A stretch of DNA of 48,436 nucleotides, taken from the NCBI GenBank assembly GCA_024640845.1, contig JAHEEE010000025.1, positions 1 to 48,436 of the forward strand. The letters run 5' to 3'. The translations under genes were made by a program, and so were the position numbers. The notes below the pieces were generated by a model. That model did no database searches. It was not told the origin of the DNA and worked only from the letters and a program-made list of their open reading frames with translations. The DNA is from Myxococcales bacterium (GTDB taxonomy: Bacteria > Myxococcota_A > Polyangia > Polyangiales > Houyiibacteriaceae). Shown one piece after another: positions 16,176 to 24,749 of this stretch. Each line of letters opens with the position of its first letter. Within the stretch, counting starts at the first letter, position 1.

Positions 16176-18011
16176 ATGACCCAGCACACCCTCATCAAGA
16201 ACGGCATCTTCTTCGACGGGAAGGGAACACCTGGTGCCGCGAGGCATGTCCTCATCCGTGACGCTCGGGTTGCGCGAATCTCGGACACGGAGATCGAGGC
16301 TCCCCCAGACGCGACCATCATCGACGCCGAGGGAAAATGGGTGATGCCGGGCTTCATCGACATCCACACCCATTACGACGCGGAGGTAGAGGCGATACCT
16401 TCCTTGCACGAGTCGCTCCGTCACGGCGTGACGACCGTGTTCATGGGGAGCTGCTCGCTAAGCGCGGCGGTCGGAGACTCGACGGACATCGCTGACATGT
16501 TCACGCGCGTCGAAGCGATTCCCTATGAGCACCTGTTGCCGCTGATGAGAGAGCGCAAGACATGGGAGACCCATGCCGAGTACGCGGAGCACCTCGACAG
16601 CCTGCCGCTTGGGCCGAACGTCTCGTCGTTCGTCGGTTACTCGGCCGTGCGCTCCAAGGTCATGGGGCTCGAGCGTGCCCTCGACGCGAAGGTGAAGCCC
16701 ACCGAGGCGGAGCTGCGAGAGATGGAGCAGACAATCGAGGAAGGATACCAGGCGGGCTTTCTCGGTCTCTCGTTGAACGGTCTCTATTGGGACAAGATGG
16801 GCGGGGATCGGTTTCGCAGTAAGTGCCTGCCTTCGACCTACGCCTCTTGGAAGGAGCTCCGCCGCATGGTGCGCGGTGTCCGCAAGCGCGGGCTCAACTT
16901 GCAGGCGATTCCCAACGTCTCGACGAAGTACCAGATCTTCATCTATGCGGCCTTCAGCGCAGGCCTCTTCGTTCGCGACGCACTCAAGACCAGCATCGTG
17001 TCGATCATGGACATCCGTTCGAACCGTTTGATCTGGCGGGTGCTCAGTGGCCTCGGCTGGGCCGTGAACAAGGTTTTCGGCGGCAAGTTTCGCTATCAGT
17101 TTCTTCCCGTGGCTTTCGACCTTTGGGCGGACGGCTTCGAGAACGTGGTGTTCGAGGAATTCGGCGCGGGTGCGGCCGGCCTCCACCTCGAGACGATGGC
17201 AGAACGCCGGAAGCTCTTCCAAGACGAGGGCTACCGCCGGCAGTTCAATCGCCAATGGAACAATCCCTTCATTCCGAAGGTGTTCCACCGCAACTTCGCC
17301 AAGGCGACGGTCATGGAATGCCCTGATAGCTCACTCGTGGGAAAGACCTTCCGCGAGATCGGCGTCATGCAGGGCAAGTCCGAGGTCGACGCGTTTCTCG
17401 ACCTGCTAGTCGAATATGGCAATGACCTGCGCTGGTACACCGTGACCGGGAACGACCGCCCGAAGCCCCTTGCGAGGTTGATGAACAGCGAGTCCAACCT
17501 GATCGGTTTCTCAGATGCGGGCGCTCATCTTCGCAACATGGCGTTCTACAACTATCCGCTTCGCATGCTGAAGTTCGTCAAGGATGCGGAGGACCGCGGT
17601 GAGCCCGTGATGCCGCTCGAAAAAGCGGTGCACAAGCTCACCGGTGAGATCGGGGAGTGGTTTCAAATCGACGCGGGGACCCTGGAGGAGGGCAAGCGCG
17701 CCGACCTCGTGATCGTCGACCCGAAGCACCTCGACTACCGGGTCGAAGAAATCCACGAAGAAGCCATCCCCGAGCTCGGCGACTACATCCGCCTGGTACG
17801 CCGGAATCCAGACGCCGTTCCCGCGGTGATGGTGAACGGCACCTTCGTCGCCGTCGATGGCGAGGTGCTCCCCGAAGTTGGGAAGACCATCGGCCCCGGC
17901 CGTTTCCTGCGTGCCACACCGAGCAAGGATGGGGGCGTGACGCAGCGCCTGAGCCATGCCGCACCCGATTGGAAGCCGGAGGCCCCCCCGGCTGCCACCC
18001 AGGCCGCTTAG
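16176..18011 (+). CDS. Amidohydrolase-family protein (D-aminoacylase-like)
   Basis: A 611-residue metal-dependent hydrolase of the N-acyl-D-amino-acid deacylase/D-aminoacylase group. The N-terminal beta-sandwich and MPGFIDIHTHYDAE with the HxH pair (His64, His66) are typical, as is the HGVTTVFMGSCSLS stretch where D-aminoacylases carry a cysteine ligand. The late SDAGAHLRN holds the catalytic Asp, and the C-terminal part ends the composite sandwich with GKRADLVIVDPKH. The family acts on diverse cyclic or N-acyl amides; the real substrate is unknown. It is divergent from an AraC-type regulator and next to a beta-oxidation operon, so a catabolic role, perhaps on an acylated substrate, is plausible but inferred. 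Confidence 0.85.
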   Translation: MTQHTLIKNGIFFDGKGTPGAARHVLIRDARVARISDTEIEAPPDATIIDAEGKWVMPGFIDIHTHYDAEVEAIPSLHESLRHGVTTVFMGSCSLSAAVGDSTDIADMFTRVEAIPYEHLLPLMRERKTWETHAEYAEHLDSLPLGPNVSSFVGYSAVRSKVMGLERALDAKVKPTEAELREMEQTIEEGYQAGFLGLSLNGLYWDKMGGDRFRSKCLPSTYASWKELRRMVRGVRKRGLNLQAIPNVSTKYQIFIYAAFSAGLFVRDALKTSIVSIMDIRSNRLIWRVLSGLGWAVNKVFGGKFRYQFLPVAFDLWADGFENVVFEEFGAGAAGLHLETMAERRKLFQDEGYRRQFNRQWNNPFIPKVFHRNFAKATVMECPDSSLVGKTFREIGVMQGKSEVDAFLDLLVEYGNDLRWYTVTGNDRPKPLARLMNSESNLIGFSDAGAHLRNMAFYNYPLRMLKFVKDAEDRGEPVMPLEKAVHKLTGEIGEWFQIDAGTLEEGKRADLVIVDPKHLDYRVEEIHEEAIPELGDYIRLVRRNPDAVPAVMVNGTFVAVDGEVLPEVGKTIGPGRFLRATPSKDGGVTQRLSHAAPDWKPEAPPAATQAA

Positions 18012-18034
18012 AGGCACTCGCTGAACTCACGCGT

Positions 18035-18098
18035 GGCAGCGCGAGCCCGTAGGGCGAAGCCCGGCGCAAGTGCGCCGGCAAGCCCCGAGCGAAGTGAT
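18035..18098 (-). repeat. REP-like palindromic element, copy B
   Basis: 64 bp in the 96-bp gap between the convergent amidohydrolase and thiolase genes. On the minus strand it reads GGCGCA-CT-TGCGCC then GGGCTTCGCCCTACGGGCTC, matching copy A nearly base for base over its right part and sharing the left CTTCGCTC segment. Confidence 0.7.
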
Positions 18099-18107
18099 GT
18101 GACTCAA

Positions 18108-19277
18108 CTACTCGATATTCTCGAACAACCCCGCCGCGCCCATGCCGCCGCCGATACACATCGTGACGACCGCGTACTTGCCGCCTCGGCGCTTGAGCTC
18201 GTTCAACGCTGTCGCGGTGAGCTTCGCGCCGGTGCAGCCCAAGGGGTGGCCGAGGGCGATGGCGCCGCCGTTGACGTTGAGCTTGTCGTTCGGGATGCCG
18301 AGCTGCTGCTGAACGTAGACGGCCTGGCTGGCGAACGCCTCGTTCACTTCGAAGACATCGATGTCGTCGATGCTGAGGTCGTTCTTGCGAAGGAGCTTCT
18401 GAACCGCCGGAAGGGGTCCGATGCCCATGATCTCCGGGTCGACGCCGACGGTGACGAACGACTTGAAGATCGCCATGGGCTTGATCCCGAGCTTTTCGGC
18501 GCGCTTTTTCTTCATCACGATGGCCGCAGCAGCACCGTCCGAGAGTGGCGATGAGTTGCCCGCCGTGACGCTGCCGTTGGCGGCGAACACCGGTCGGAGC
18601 TTCGAAAGCGCTTCCACGGTGGTCCCGGGGCGGGGCATTTCGTCGACCTTGAACTCGAACATCTGGCGCTCGCCGTCGTTGTCGAACGTGACCCCGTGCA
18701 CGGGAACGATCTCGTTCTCGAACGCGCCGCGCTCGATAGCCGCAAGCGCCTTCTCGTGGCTCCACGCGGCGAACTCGTCCTGCTGCGTGCGGCTGATATT
18801 GAAGCGGTTCGCGACGTTCTCGGCCGTGGTGCCCATCGGCGTGTAGGTCTCCGGATAGTGCTCCATGACCTCTGGCGACATGCTCGGCTTGTTGCCCGTC
18901 ATCGGCACCATGGTCATCGACTCCATGCCGCCGGCGACGACGACATCGTCGAAGCCCGCTTTGACCGACCCGGCCGCGAGGGCGATGGCCTGAAGGCCGC
19001 TCGAACAGAACCGGTTGATCGTCATGCCGGAGCTTTCCTCAGGAAGACCTCCGAGTCGCCCGACCATGCGCGCGACGTTCATACCCTGCTCGCCCTCGGG
19101 GAACGCGCAGCCGAGGACCAAGTCCTCGACCGTGCTCGGATCCACCTCGGGATTCCGAGCCATCAAGCCTCGGATCACCTCGCCCGCGAGCTCATCCGGA
19201 CGTCGATTGGCCAACGACCCCTTTTTGGCGCGACCCACCGCGCTTCGAACCGCATCTACGACGACAATCTTACCCAT
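18108..19277 (-). CDS. fadA: Acetyl-CoA C-acyltransferase (3-ketoacyl-CoA thiolase)
   Basis: Last step of beta-oxidation: thiolytic cleavage of 3-ketoacyl-CoA. The 389-residue thiolase has the nucleophilic Cys91 in NRFCSSGLQ, the NEAFA motif, [15 protein letters not shown] with the catalytic His, and a C-terminal CIGGGMG with the second Cys. An AGGAG Shine-Dalgarno on the minus strand (bases 19286-19290) supports the start. It lies 45 bp downstream of the fadN-type gene in the same direction, as in the fadNA pair of Bacillus subtilis. It converges on the amidohydrolase across REP-like copy B. Confidence 0.96.
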   Translation of the reverse strand: MGKIVVVDAVRSAVGRAKKGSLANRRPDELAGEVIRGLMARNPEVDPSTVEDLVLGCAFPEGEQGMNVARMVGRLGGLPEESSGMTINRFCSSGLQAIALAAGSVKAGFDDVVVAGGMESMTMVPMTGNKPSMSPEVMEHYPETYTPMGTTAENVANRFNISRTQQDEFAAWSHEKALAAIERGAFENEIVPVHGVTFDNDGERQMFEFKVDEMPRPGTTVEALSKLRPVFAANGSVTAGNSSPLSDGAAAAIVMKKKRAEKLGIKPMAIFKSFVTVGVDPEIMGIGPLPAVQKLLRKNDLSIDDIDVFEVNEAFASQAVYVQQQLGIPNDKLNVNGGAIALGHPLGCTGAKLTATALNELKRRGGKYAVVTMCIGGGMGAAGLFENIE

Positions 19278-19322
19278 GTCTCTTACTCCTGATTCCTAGT
19301 TGGTTCGTGGGTTCCGGAGGGC

Positions 19323-21689
19323 CTAGTTCCGCAAAGGCTTGTTGGTGGAGAGCATGTGCTGCATGCGCTCCTGGCTCTTCGGCTCGCCGCAGAGGCTGAT
19401 GAACGCCTCGCGCTCGAGCTCGAGCATCTGCTCCTCGGTGACCTCGTGCGCGTGCCCCGAAGGCCCGCCGCACAGGACGTGTGCGACCTTCCTCGCAATG
19501 AGAGCGTCGTGTTCGCTGGCGAAGCCGCCGGCGACTAGGGTGTTGATCGTCACATCGAGCGTCGCCATTCCGCTCTCACCCGGCAGTCGGTACGAGCGTC
19601 GGGGCGGCGGATGATAGCCGGCTTCCGCCATGCCGATCGCCCGGCCCTTGGCCTCGGTCAAGAGTCGCGCCTTGTCGAACGAGATGCCGTCCGACTTCCG
19701 GAAGTAGCCGAACTCGCGGGCCTCGCCTGCGCCCGTCGCCACGCGCGCCATCGCGATGTTTTCGAAAGTGCGCGCTACGAAGGGCAGGGTGTCGACGTCC
19801 GTGCCGTCCGGAATCCCCTCGAGGGCGCGCCAGAGCATGTTCATGTTGCCGGCGCCTCCAGGGAGCAGGCCCACGCCCACCTCGACCAGGCCGACGTAGG
19901 TCTCGGACGCAGCTTGGACCGCATCCGCACCCATGCACACCTCGAAGCCGCCGCCGACGGTCATGCCGAAGGGTGCCGCTACGACCGGGATCGTCGAGTA
20001 TTTCGTGCGCTGAAGCGCGTTCTGTAGCCCGCTAATCGTGTCGCGGAGCTGGTCCCATGCCTTTTGCTGCGCGGCCATCACGACCGCGAAAAGGTTGGCG
20101 CCGACGCAGAAGTGGTCGCCTTCGTTGTAGATGACGAGTCCTCGGAAATCGCGCTCGGCTATCTCGGTCGCCTCTTGAAGCCCCTCGATCACCGTGTCGT
20201 CGATGCTGTTGGCCTTCGTCGTGAAGCTAAGCCCGAGGATCCCGTCGCCGAGGTCCCAAGCTTGGGTGCCGCGGTTCTCGAATACTGCCGCTTCGCCCTG
20301 GCGCATGATGCTAAGAGTCGCGTTGCGCGGATCGATGTCACGCGCTTCGTACTCGTTGGTCGTGAGATTGAAGACGCGCCCGTCATCCGTGTAGAAGCTC
20401 TCAGCGCCCGAAGCAGCCATCTTTTCGATGGACGCGGGAAGCGAGATCCCGTCCGCCTTCATCCGGTCGTACGCGGCCTTGAAGCCGATGGCATCCCAGG
20501 TTTCGAACGGGCCGAGGTCCCAGTTGTAGCCCCACTTCATCGCATCATCGACAGCTTCGACGCTGTCTGTGATCTCGGGGATCTTGCTGGCGGAGTAGGC
20601 AAGGGTGCGCGAGAGCACCTTCCAAGCGAACTGCCCCGCGGGGCCGTCGTTTTCGACGAGGGCTTTCACGCGAGCCTCCGGTGGGCCCTTCAGGCTCTTA
20701 CAGAACTTCTTGATGTCGGCGTCGCCCGCCTTTGGCCGGTACTCGAGCTTCACCGGATCAAAGGTCTGAATGCCCTCCTTGGTCTTCTTGTAGAAGCCGC
20801 CGCGCGTCTTGTTGCCCAGGATCTTCTGCTCGACCATCGCCACCATGAAGTGCGGTGGCTTGAACACGTCGCGCTCCGGGTCGTCGACCAGCGCTTCATA
20901 GCAGTTGTCGGAGACGTGCTTGAACGTGTCGAGGCCCACCATGTCTGCGGTGCGGAAGCTCGCGCTCTTCGGATGACCCATCGGCGGACCCGTGATCGCG
21001 TCGACGTCCTCCGGGGTGAGACCCGCGTCGAGCATCTCGTTCATCGTGAGGGACATCGAGTAGCAACCGATGCGGTTGCCGACGAAGTTCGGCGTGTCCT
21101 TGCCGATCACGATGCCCTTGCCGAGCTGGTCCTCCCCGAAGACCTTCATGCGCTCCATGACGGCAGGGTCGGTCTCCTCGCCCGCGACGAGCTCGAGGAG
21201 CTTCATGTAGCGGACCGGGTTGAAGAAGTGCATGACCAGGAAGTTCTTGCGGAACGACTCGCTGCGACCCTGAAGCATGTCGGCGATGCGAAGCCCCGAG
21301 GTATTGGACGCAACGATCGTCCCCTCGTCGAGCGTGTTCTCGAGCTTCTCGAAGAGACTTCGTTTGATGTCGACGTTCTCGATGATCGCCTCGATGACGA
21401 GGTCGCAGCCTTTGAGTAGGTCGATGTTGTCTTCGAGGTTCCCGATCGTCACACGCTTCGCGTAGTTCTTGTGGAAGAACGCCGCGGGCTTCGCTTTGAG
21501 CGCGCCCTGAAGGCCCCCCGCCGAAAAGCGGTTCCGGTTGGCCGGCTTCTTCTTCTCTTCCTCGCTGAGCCCGGGGGGCACGATATCGAGCATCACCACG
21601 TCGACACCGGCGTTGGCAAAGTGCGCCATGATGCCGCTGCCCATGACGCCCGCTCCGATCACACCTGCTCGCCGTACTGGTTTCGTCAT
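19323..21689 (-). CDS. fadN: FadN-type 3-hydroxyacyl-CoA dehydrogenase / enoyl-CoA hydratase
   Basis: A 788-residue bifunctional beta-oxidation enzyme in FadN order: dehydrogenase domains first and enoyl-CoA hydratase last, the reverse of E. coli FadB. The NAD site GVIGAGVMGSGIMAHF starts the protein, followed by the catalytic MHFFNPVRYMKLLE and TPNFVGNRIG. The hydratase part shows DHFCVGANL and GGGFEVCMGADAV, then VGLVEVGVGLLPGGAG. The start at 21689 is chosen for its Shine-Dalgarno (AGGAG, 6-base spacing); the frame is open 13 codons further. Length nearly equals B. subtilis FadN. No acyl-CoA dehydrogenase is visible in the operon. Confidence 0.95.
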   Translation of the reverse strand: MTKPVRRAGVIGAGVMGSGIMAHFANAGVDVVMLDIVPPGLSEEEKKKPANRNRFSAGGLQGALKAKPAAFFHKNYAKRVTIGNLEDNIDLLKGCDLVIEAIIENVDIKRSLFEKLENTLDEGTIVASNTSGLRIADMLQGRSESFRKNFLVMHFFNPVRYMKLLELVAGEETDPAVMERMKVFGEDQLGKGIVIGKDTPNFVGNRIGCYSMSLTMNEMLDAGLTPEDVDAITGPPMGHPKSASFRTADMVGLDTFKHVSDNCYEALVDDPERDVFKPPHFMVAMVEQKILGNKTRGGFYKKTKEGIQTFDPVKLEYRPKAGDADIKKFCKSLKGPPEARVKALVENDGPAGQFAWKVLSRTLAYSASKIPEITDSVEAVDDAMKWGYNWDLGPFETWDAIGFKAAYDRMKADGISLPASIEKMAASGAESFYTDDGRVFNLTTNEYEARDIDPRNATLSIMRQGEAAVFENRGTQAWDLGDGILGLSFTTKANSIDDTVIEGLQEATEIAERDFRGLVIYNEGDHFCVGANLFAVVMAAQQKAWDQLRDTISGLQNALQRTKYSTIPVVAAPFGMTVGGGFEVCMGADAVQAASETYVGLVEVGVGLLPGGAGNMNMLWRALEGIPDGTDVDTLPFVARTFENIAMARVATGAGEAREFGYFRKSDGISFDKARLLTEAKGRAIGMAEAGYHPPPRRSYRLPGESGMATLDVTINTLVAGGFASEHDALIARKVAHVLCGGPSGHAHEVTEEQMLELEREAFISLCGEPKSQERMQHMLSTNKPLRN

Positions 21690-21695
21690 ACTTCT

Positions 21696-21700
21696 CTCCT
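21696..21700 (-). promoter_or_regulatory. Ribosome binding site deciding the fadN start
   Basis: AGGAG on the minus strand, six bases before the ATG at 21687-21689, selects MTKPVRRAG over the Met 13 codons upstream. Confidence 0.7.
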
Positions 21701-21701
21701 G

Positions 21702-21766
21702 AGGTTCGGGCGGGGGAACCTTCCGCAAGATGCGCCTGAAAGCAAGCCGTTACGTCCGTCGTACGG
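21702..21766. promoter_or_regulatory. Two inverted repeats upstream of fadNA
   Basis: AGGTTC and GAACCT (21702-21721, 8-base loop) and an imperfect pair CCGTTACG / CGTACGG (21747-21766) lie between the fadN start and the end of the inositol-monophosphatase gene. Fatty-acid degradation operons are often repressed by TetR-type FadR or PsrA proteins at such sites; that is inference. The first repeat could also be a weak terminator, but no T-run follows. Confidence 0.3.
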
Positions 21767-21774
21767 TTTGGCCC

Positions 21775-22578
21775 CTATTTGTAAGGTGTCGCGTTCAGAG
21801 CCGCGACCAGCTCGTCGTGGATGATTCCGTTGCTCGCGAGCGCTCCGCCGCCATAGATCGTTTCCTCGCCACGAAAGGACGTGAACCTGCCGCCCGCCTC
21901 GCGGATCAGGACCGCTGGCGCGCAGACGTCGTAGGGTTGGACGCCAGGGTCGACCATGGCGTCCGAGCGGCCGAGCAGGATCTGCCGATAGCCGTCGAAA
22001 TCGGGGCATCCGCGGGCGATGTCGCAGGCGTCGGCCAGCCGAATCAGGGCGTCGCCAACGCCGGTCATCGTGAATTGCTGAAGGCCGCCATGGGTCACGG
22101 TCGCATCAGCGAGCGGGCCGACTTTCGATACCTGGACGGGCTTGCGGTTGTGCGTGGCGCCGCGGCCCTGGACCGCAACGAAAAAGTCGCCGGCTGCTGG
22201 CATGTACGCGATCCCCACGACGGGCACGCCCTCGGCCTCGACTCCGAGCAAGACCGACCAAGTGGACCATCCACGGACGAACGCGCGCGTCCCATCGATG
22301 GGATCGACGATGAAACGAATCCCCGATCGATCGCCATACGTCCCGGTCTCTTCGCCGAGAAAGCCGGCGTCCGGATGTGCGGACAGCACGTGGTCTCGAA
22401 TGATCTGTTCGGCCTCGCGGTCGGCGACAGTGACGGGGCTGCGGTCGGGTTTTTTCTCCGGCACGATGCCCTGTTGAAAATACTTCAACGCGGAATCTCC
22501 TGCGCGTCGCGCGACTTCTTCCAATCCGCGCAATCCTTCCGGCCCACCGATACGACTGATGTCGAACCCATTGCTCAT
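21775..22578 (-). CDS. Inositol monophosphatase-family phosphatase (HisN-like)
   Basis: A 267-residue Mg-dependent phosphatase. It has the family signatures GEETG and DPIDGTRAFVRG and the C-terminal QPYDVCAPAVLIREAGG. The overall form and the DGTRAFV variant fit the histidinol-phosphatase (HisN, TIGR02067) branch as well as general inositol monophosphatases, so the substrate may be histidinol phosphate, inositol phosphate or 3'-phosphoadenosine phosphate. The start at 22578 follows from the loss of coding character upstream, where the frame runs antisense through plsC. No Shine-Dalgarno is present; a CATGCT hexamer lies 6 bases upstream. Confidence 0.88.
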   Translation of the reverse strand: MSNGFDISRIGGPEGLRGLEEVARRAGDSALKYFQQGIVPEKKPDRSPVTVADREAEQIIRDHVLSAHPDAGFLGEETGTYGDRSGIRFIVDPIDGTRAFVRGWSTWSVLLGVEAEGVPVVGIAYMPAAGDFFVAVQGRGATHNRKPVQVSKVGPLADATVTHGGLQQFTMTGVGDALIRLADACDIARGCPDFDGYRQILLGRSDAMVDPGVQPYDVCAPAVLIREAGGRFTSFRGEETIYGGGALASNGIIHDELVAALNATPYK

Positions 22579-22584
22579 GTGCGG

Positions 22585-22590
22585 AGCATG
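22585..22590 (-). promoter_or_regulatory. Putative -10 hexamer of the inositol monophosphatase gene (leaderless)
   Basis: On the minus strand CATGCT ends 6 bases before the ATG, matching the geometry seen at gloA and at the amidohydrolase. Confidence 0.3.
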
Positions 22591-22683
22591 ACTCGACTCG
22601 GTCTCTCGGTGAAGGCGACGTGTTGCGGCGACATTTCCGCGTTTCCGATTGACGACGACACCTTCTATCGACAGGATTGCTTC

Positions 22684-23613
22684 ATGGCGCAACGGGGGTC
22701 GATCGTGCCATTCGCTGGTTGGCGGAGGACGCGACTGCTGGGGGAGTCCCCCCTGCGGCAGGCGGCGCGTTCCATCGGCGATCGTGTGGTTCGGATCGCC
22801 GAAGAGGTCGTCGGCCAGGACATCGACGCCCGCATCGCTGGCATCAAGACCCACAAGAACGAGGTCGGCCACGATCCGTTCGGCTTCGACCCCGAGACCA
22901 GTCGCTACGCTCTCGCGGTCGCCGCCCTGCTGCATCGCCGCTACTTCCGCACGGAGGTGTATGGCATCGAGAGGGTTCCAGAGGGCCGGGTGCTCATCGT
23001 CGCGAACCATTCGGGTCAGCTTCCGGTCGATGCGGTGATGATTGGCAGTGCCCTCATGCTCGACGCCGATCCGCCTCGTTTCCCCCGGAGCATGGTGGAG
23101 ACCTGGACTGCCGAGCTGCCCTTCATTTCGACTCTCTATCCCCGTCTCGGCCAGGTAGTGGGCTCACCAGAGAATGCGCGGCGGCTGCTCCAGCAAGAAG
23201 AGAGCATCATCGTGTTCCCCGAAGGCGCAAGGGGCATCAGCAAGACCTTCGACCAGCGCTACCAGCTCACCGACTTCGGCCTCGGCTTCGTACGTTTGGC
23301 GCTCGAGACCGACACCCCGATCGTCCCTGTTGCCGTGATCGGTGGAGAGGAGCAGTACCCTTCCATCGCCGACTTCAAGCCCCTCGCCCGTTTGCTTCGG
23401 ATGCCGGCCTTTCCGGTGATGCCGCAAGTCTTCTTCGGCATGATCGCGCCGCTGCCGACGAAGTACCGTCTCTACTTCGGAGAGCCCTTCCGGTTTTCCG
23501 GCGATGCGGACGACGATGATTCCGTCATCGAGGAGAAGGTCTGGCTCGTCAAAAGCACGATTCAGAGCATGGTCAACCGAGGCCTTCGCGAGCGGAAGGG
23601 GGTGTTCGTATGA
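22684..23613 (+). CDS. Lysophospholipid acyltransferase family protein (PlsC-like)
   Basis: A 309-residue acyltransferase that probably acylates a glycerophospholipid or other lipid acceptor at the membrane. The first motif reads NHSGQLPVD (His109, Asp116), so His and Asp are separated by six residues instead of the usual four. The FPEGARG motif and a later PIVPVAVIGGEEQYP segment are normal. The ATG at 22684 is preceded by AGGA with a 7-base spacing. The frame is open far upstream, but that part is antisense to the phosphatase gene. The stop overlaps the next start as ATGA, coupling it to the SDR gene. Confidence 0.85.
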   Translation: MAQRGSIVPFAGWRRTRLLGESPLRQAARSIGDRVVRIAEEVVGQDIDARIAGIKTHKNEVGHDPFGFDPETSRYALAVAALLHRRYFRTEVYGIERVPEGRVLIVANHSGQLPVDAVMIGSALMLDADPPRFPRSMVETWTAELPFISTLYPRLGQVVGSPENARRLLQQEESIIVFPEGARGISKTFDQRYQLTDFGLGFVRLALETDTPIVPVAVIGGEEQYPSIADFKPLARLLRMPAFPVMPQVFFGMIAPLPTKYRLYFGEPFRFSGDADDDDSVIEEKVWLVKSTIQSMVNRGLRERKGVFV

Positions 23614-24749
23614 GCCTCTCGAAGCCGCACGCCCGACGCGGTCGTGAGGGCAGCTACAGACGCCCCTCTGCAAGGGCTCCCGTCGCGCGCGGTGTGTTCG
23701 GTCCGACGGCGCAGGTTCGCGAACGGGTGCAGCCCGAGCTGGTGCAGCCGGAGCCGACGAAGATCGCGGAGCGCCGCGCCGCCCCGACCAGCGGGACGCA
23801 TCCGAAACCCGCGCTCGAGGGAGCCGTGTTGGTCACCGGGATCTGCGGGCGTCTCGGCAAGCTCCTCGCGCGTGAGCTCCACCGAACCGACCAAGTCGTG
23901 GGCGTGGATCGGCGACCGTTCCCCGATCGGCCCAAGGACATCGTCCACCACGAGCTCGACATGCGTCGCAAGAAGATGAAGGACATCTTCCGGGGCCGAA
24001 ACATCCGGGCCGTCGTTCATCTCGGCGTGCTCCACGATCTGCGTCGTAGCGATCGCGAGCGCCACGCCTGGAACATCGTCGCGTTCCAAAAGTTGCTCGA
24101 CTACATGTCGCAATACGAGGTCCCGAAGCTCGTGGTGCTGTCTGGAGCCAACGTATACGGGCCCCAGGCGAACAACCCGCAGTTCCTCAACGAGGACGCG
24201 CCGCTCCTAGGTGCTCAGCATTTCGGTGGCATGCGTGACCTCATCGAGCTCGACATGCTGGCACAGAGCTTTTTCTGGAAGCATCCGAGCACCGAAACCG
24301 TCGTCCTTCGGCCTTGCCACATCGTGGGGCGCGTGCACAACGCGGCCAGCAACTATCTCAGGCTCGACCGGCCAGTGATGGTGATGGGCTTCGACCCGAT
24401 GATGCAGGTCGTCCATGAAAAAGATGTCGTTCGAGCGATTCAACACGCGTTGCGACCCGGTGTGCGCGGCATCTTCAACATCCGGGGCCCCGGCGAGATG
24501 CCACTGTCACACCTCATTCGAAAAGCCGGCGGAAGACCACGCGTAGTCCCTGCGCCGCTTGCCAAGGTAGCCCTCGATCAGCTGTGGAAGCTCCGACTCA
24601 GCTCCTTTCCTTCGCAGGAGCTCGACCACCTTCGTTACGTGTGTATGGTCGACGACTCGCGCGCCCGCGCGGAGCTCGGCTTCGAGCCGGTTCATTCCAT
24701 CGATCGCGTGCTCCGAGACGTTCGGCGGCTCCGCTACTTGGTCGCCTAG
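23610..24749 (+). CDS. Extended SDR (NAD-dependent epimerase/dehydratase-like), atypical active site
   Basis: A 379-residue extended short-chain dehydrogenase-like protein. About 70 residues of Arg/Pro-rich leader precede the Rossmann motif TGICGRLG (residues 76-83), then VVHLGVLHD and LSGANVYGP. Where a YxxxK catalytic pair is expected, the sequence reads FGGMR (205-209), so Tyr is Phe and Lys is Arg; the protein may bind NAD(P) without classical SDR catalysis. A C-terminal MQVVHEKDVVRAI matches epimerases. It is translationally coupled to the PlsC-like gene, suggesting a shared role in lipid or envelope metabolism. The stop TAG overlaps the convergent lipoprotein stop. Confidence 0.8.
   Translation: MSLSKPHARRGREGSYRRPSARAPVARGVFGPTAQVRERVQPELVQPEPTKIAERRAAPTSGTHPKPALEGAVLVTGICGRLGKLLARELHRTDQVVGVDRRPFPDRPKDIVHHELDMRRKKMKDIFRGRNIRAVVHLGVLHDLRRSDRERHAWNIVAFQKLLDYMSQYEVPKLVVLSGANVYGPQANNPQFLNEDAPLLGAQHFGGMRDLIELDMLAQSFFWKHPSTETVVLRPCHIVGRVHNAASNYLRLDRPVMVMGFDPMMQVVHEKDVVRAIQHALRPGVRGIFNIRGPGEMPLSHLIRKAGGRPRVVPAPLAKVALDQLWKLRLSSFPSQELDHLRYVCMVDDSRARAELGFEPVHSIDRVLRDVRRLRYLVA

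Noticed and set aside
20064-21419. 451-codon plus-strand open frame inside fadN
   Set aside because: Antisense shadow of the well-defined fadN-type gene; composition is biased and no motif is present.
21730-22683. Upstream extension of the PlsC-like frame
   Set aside because: It is antisense to the inositol monophosphatase gene, and a Shine-Dalgarno-supported ATG exists at 22684.
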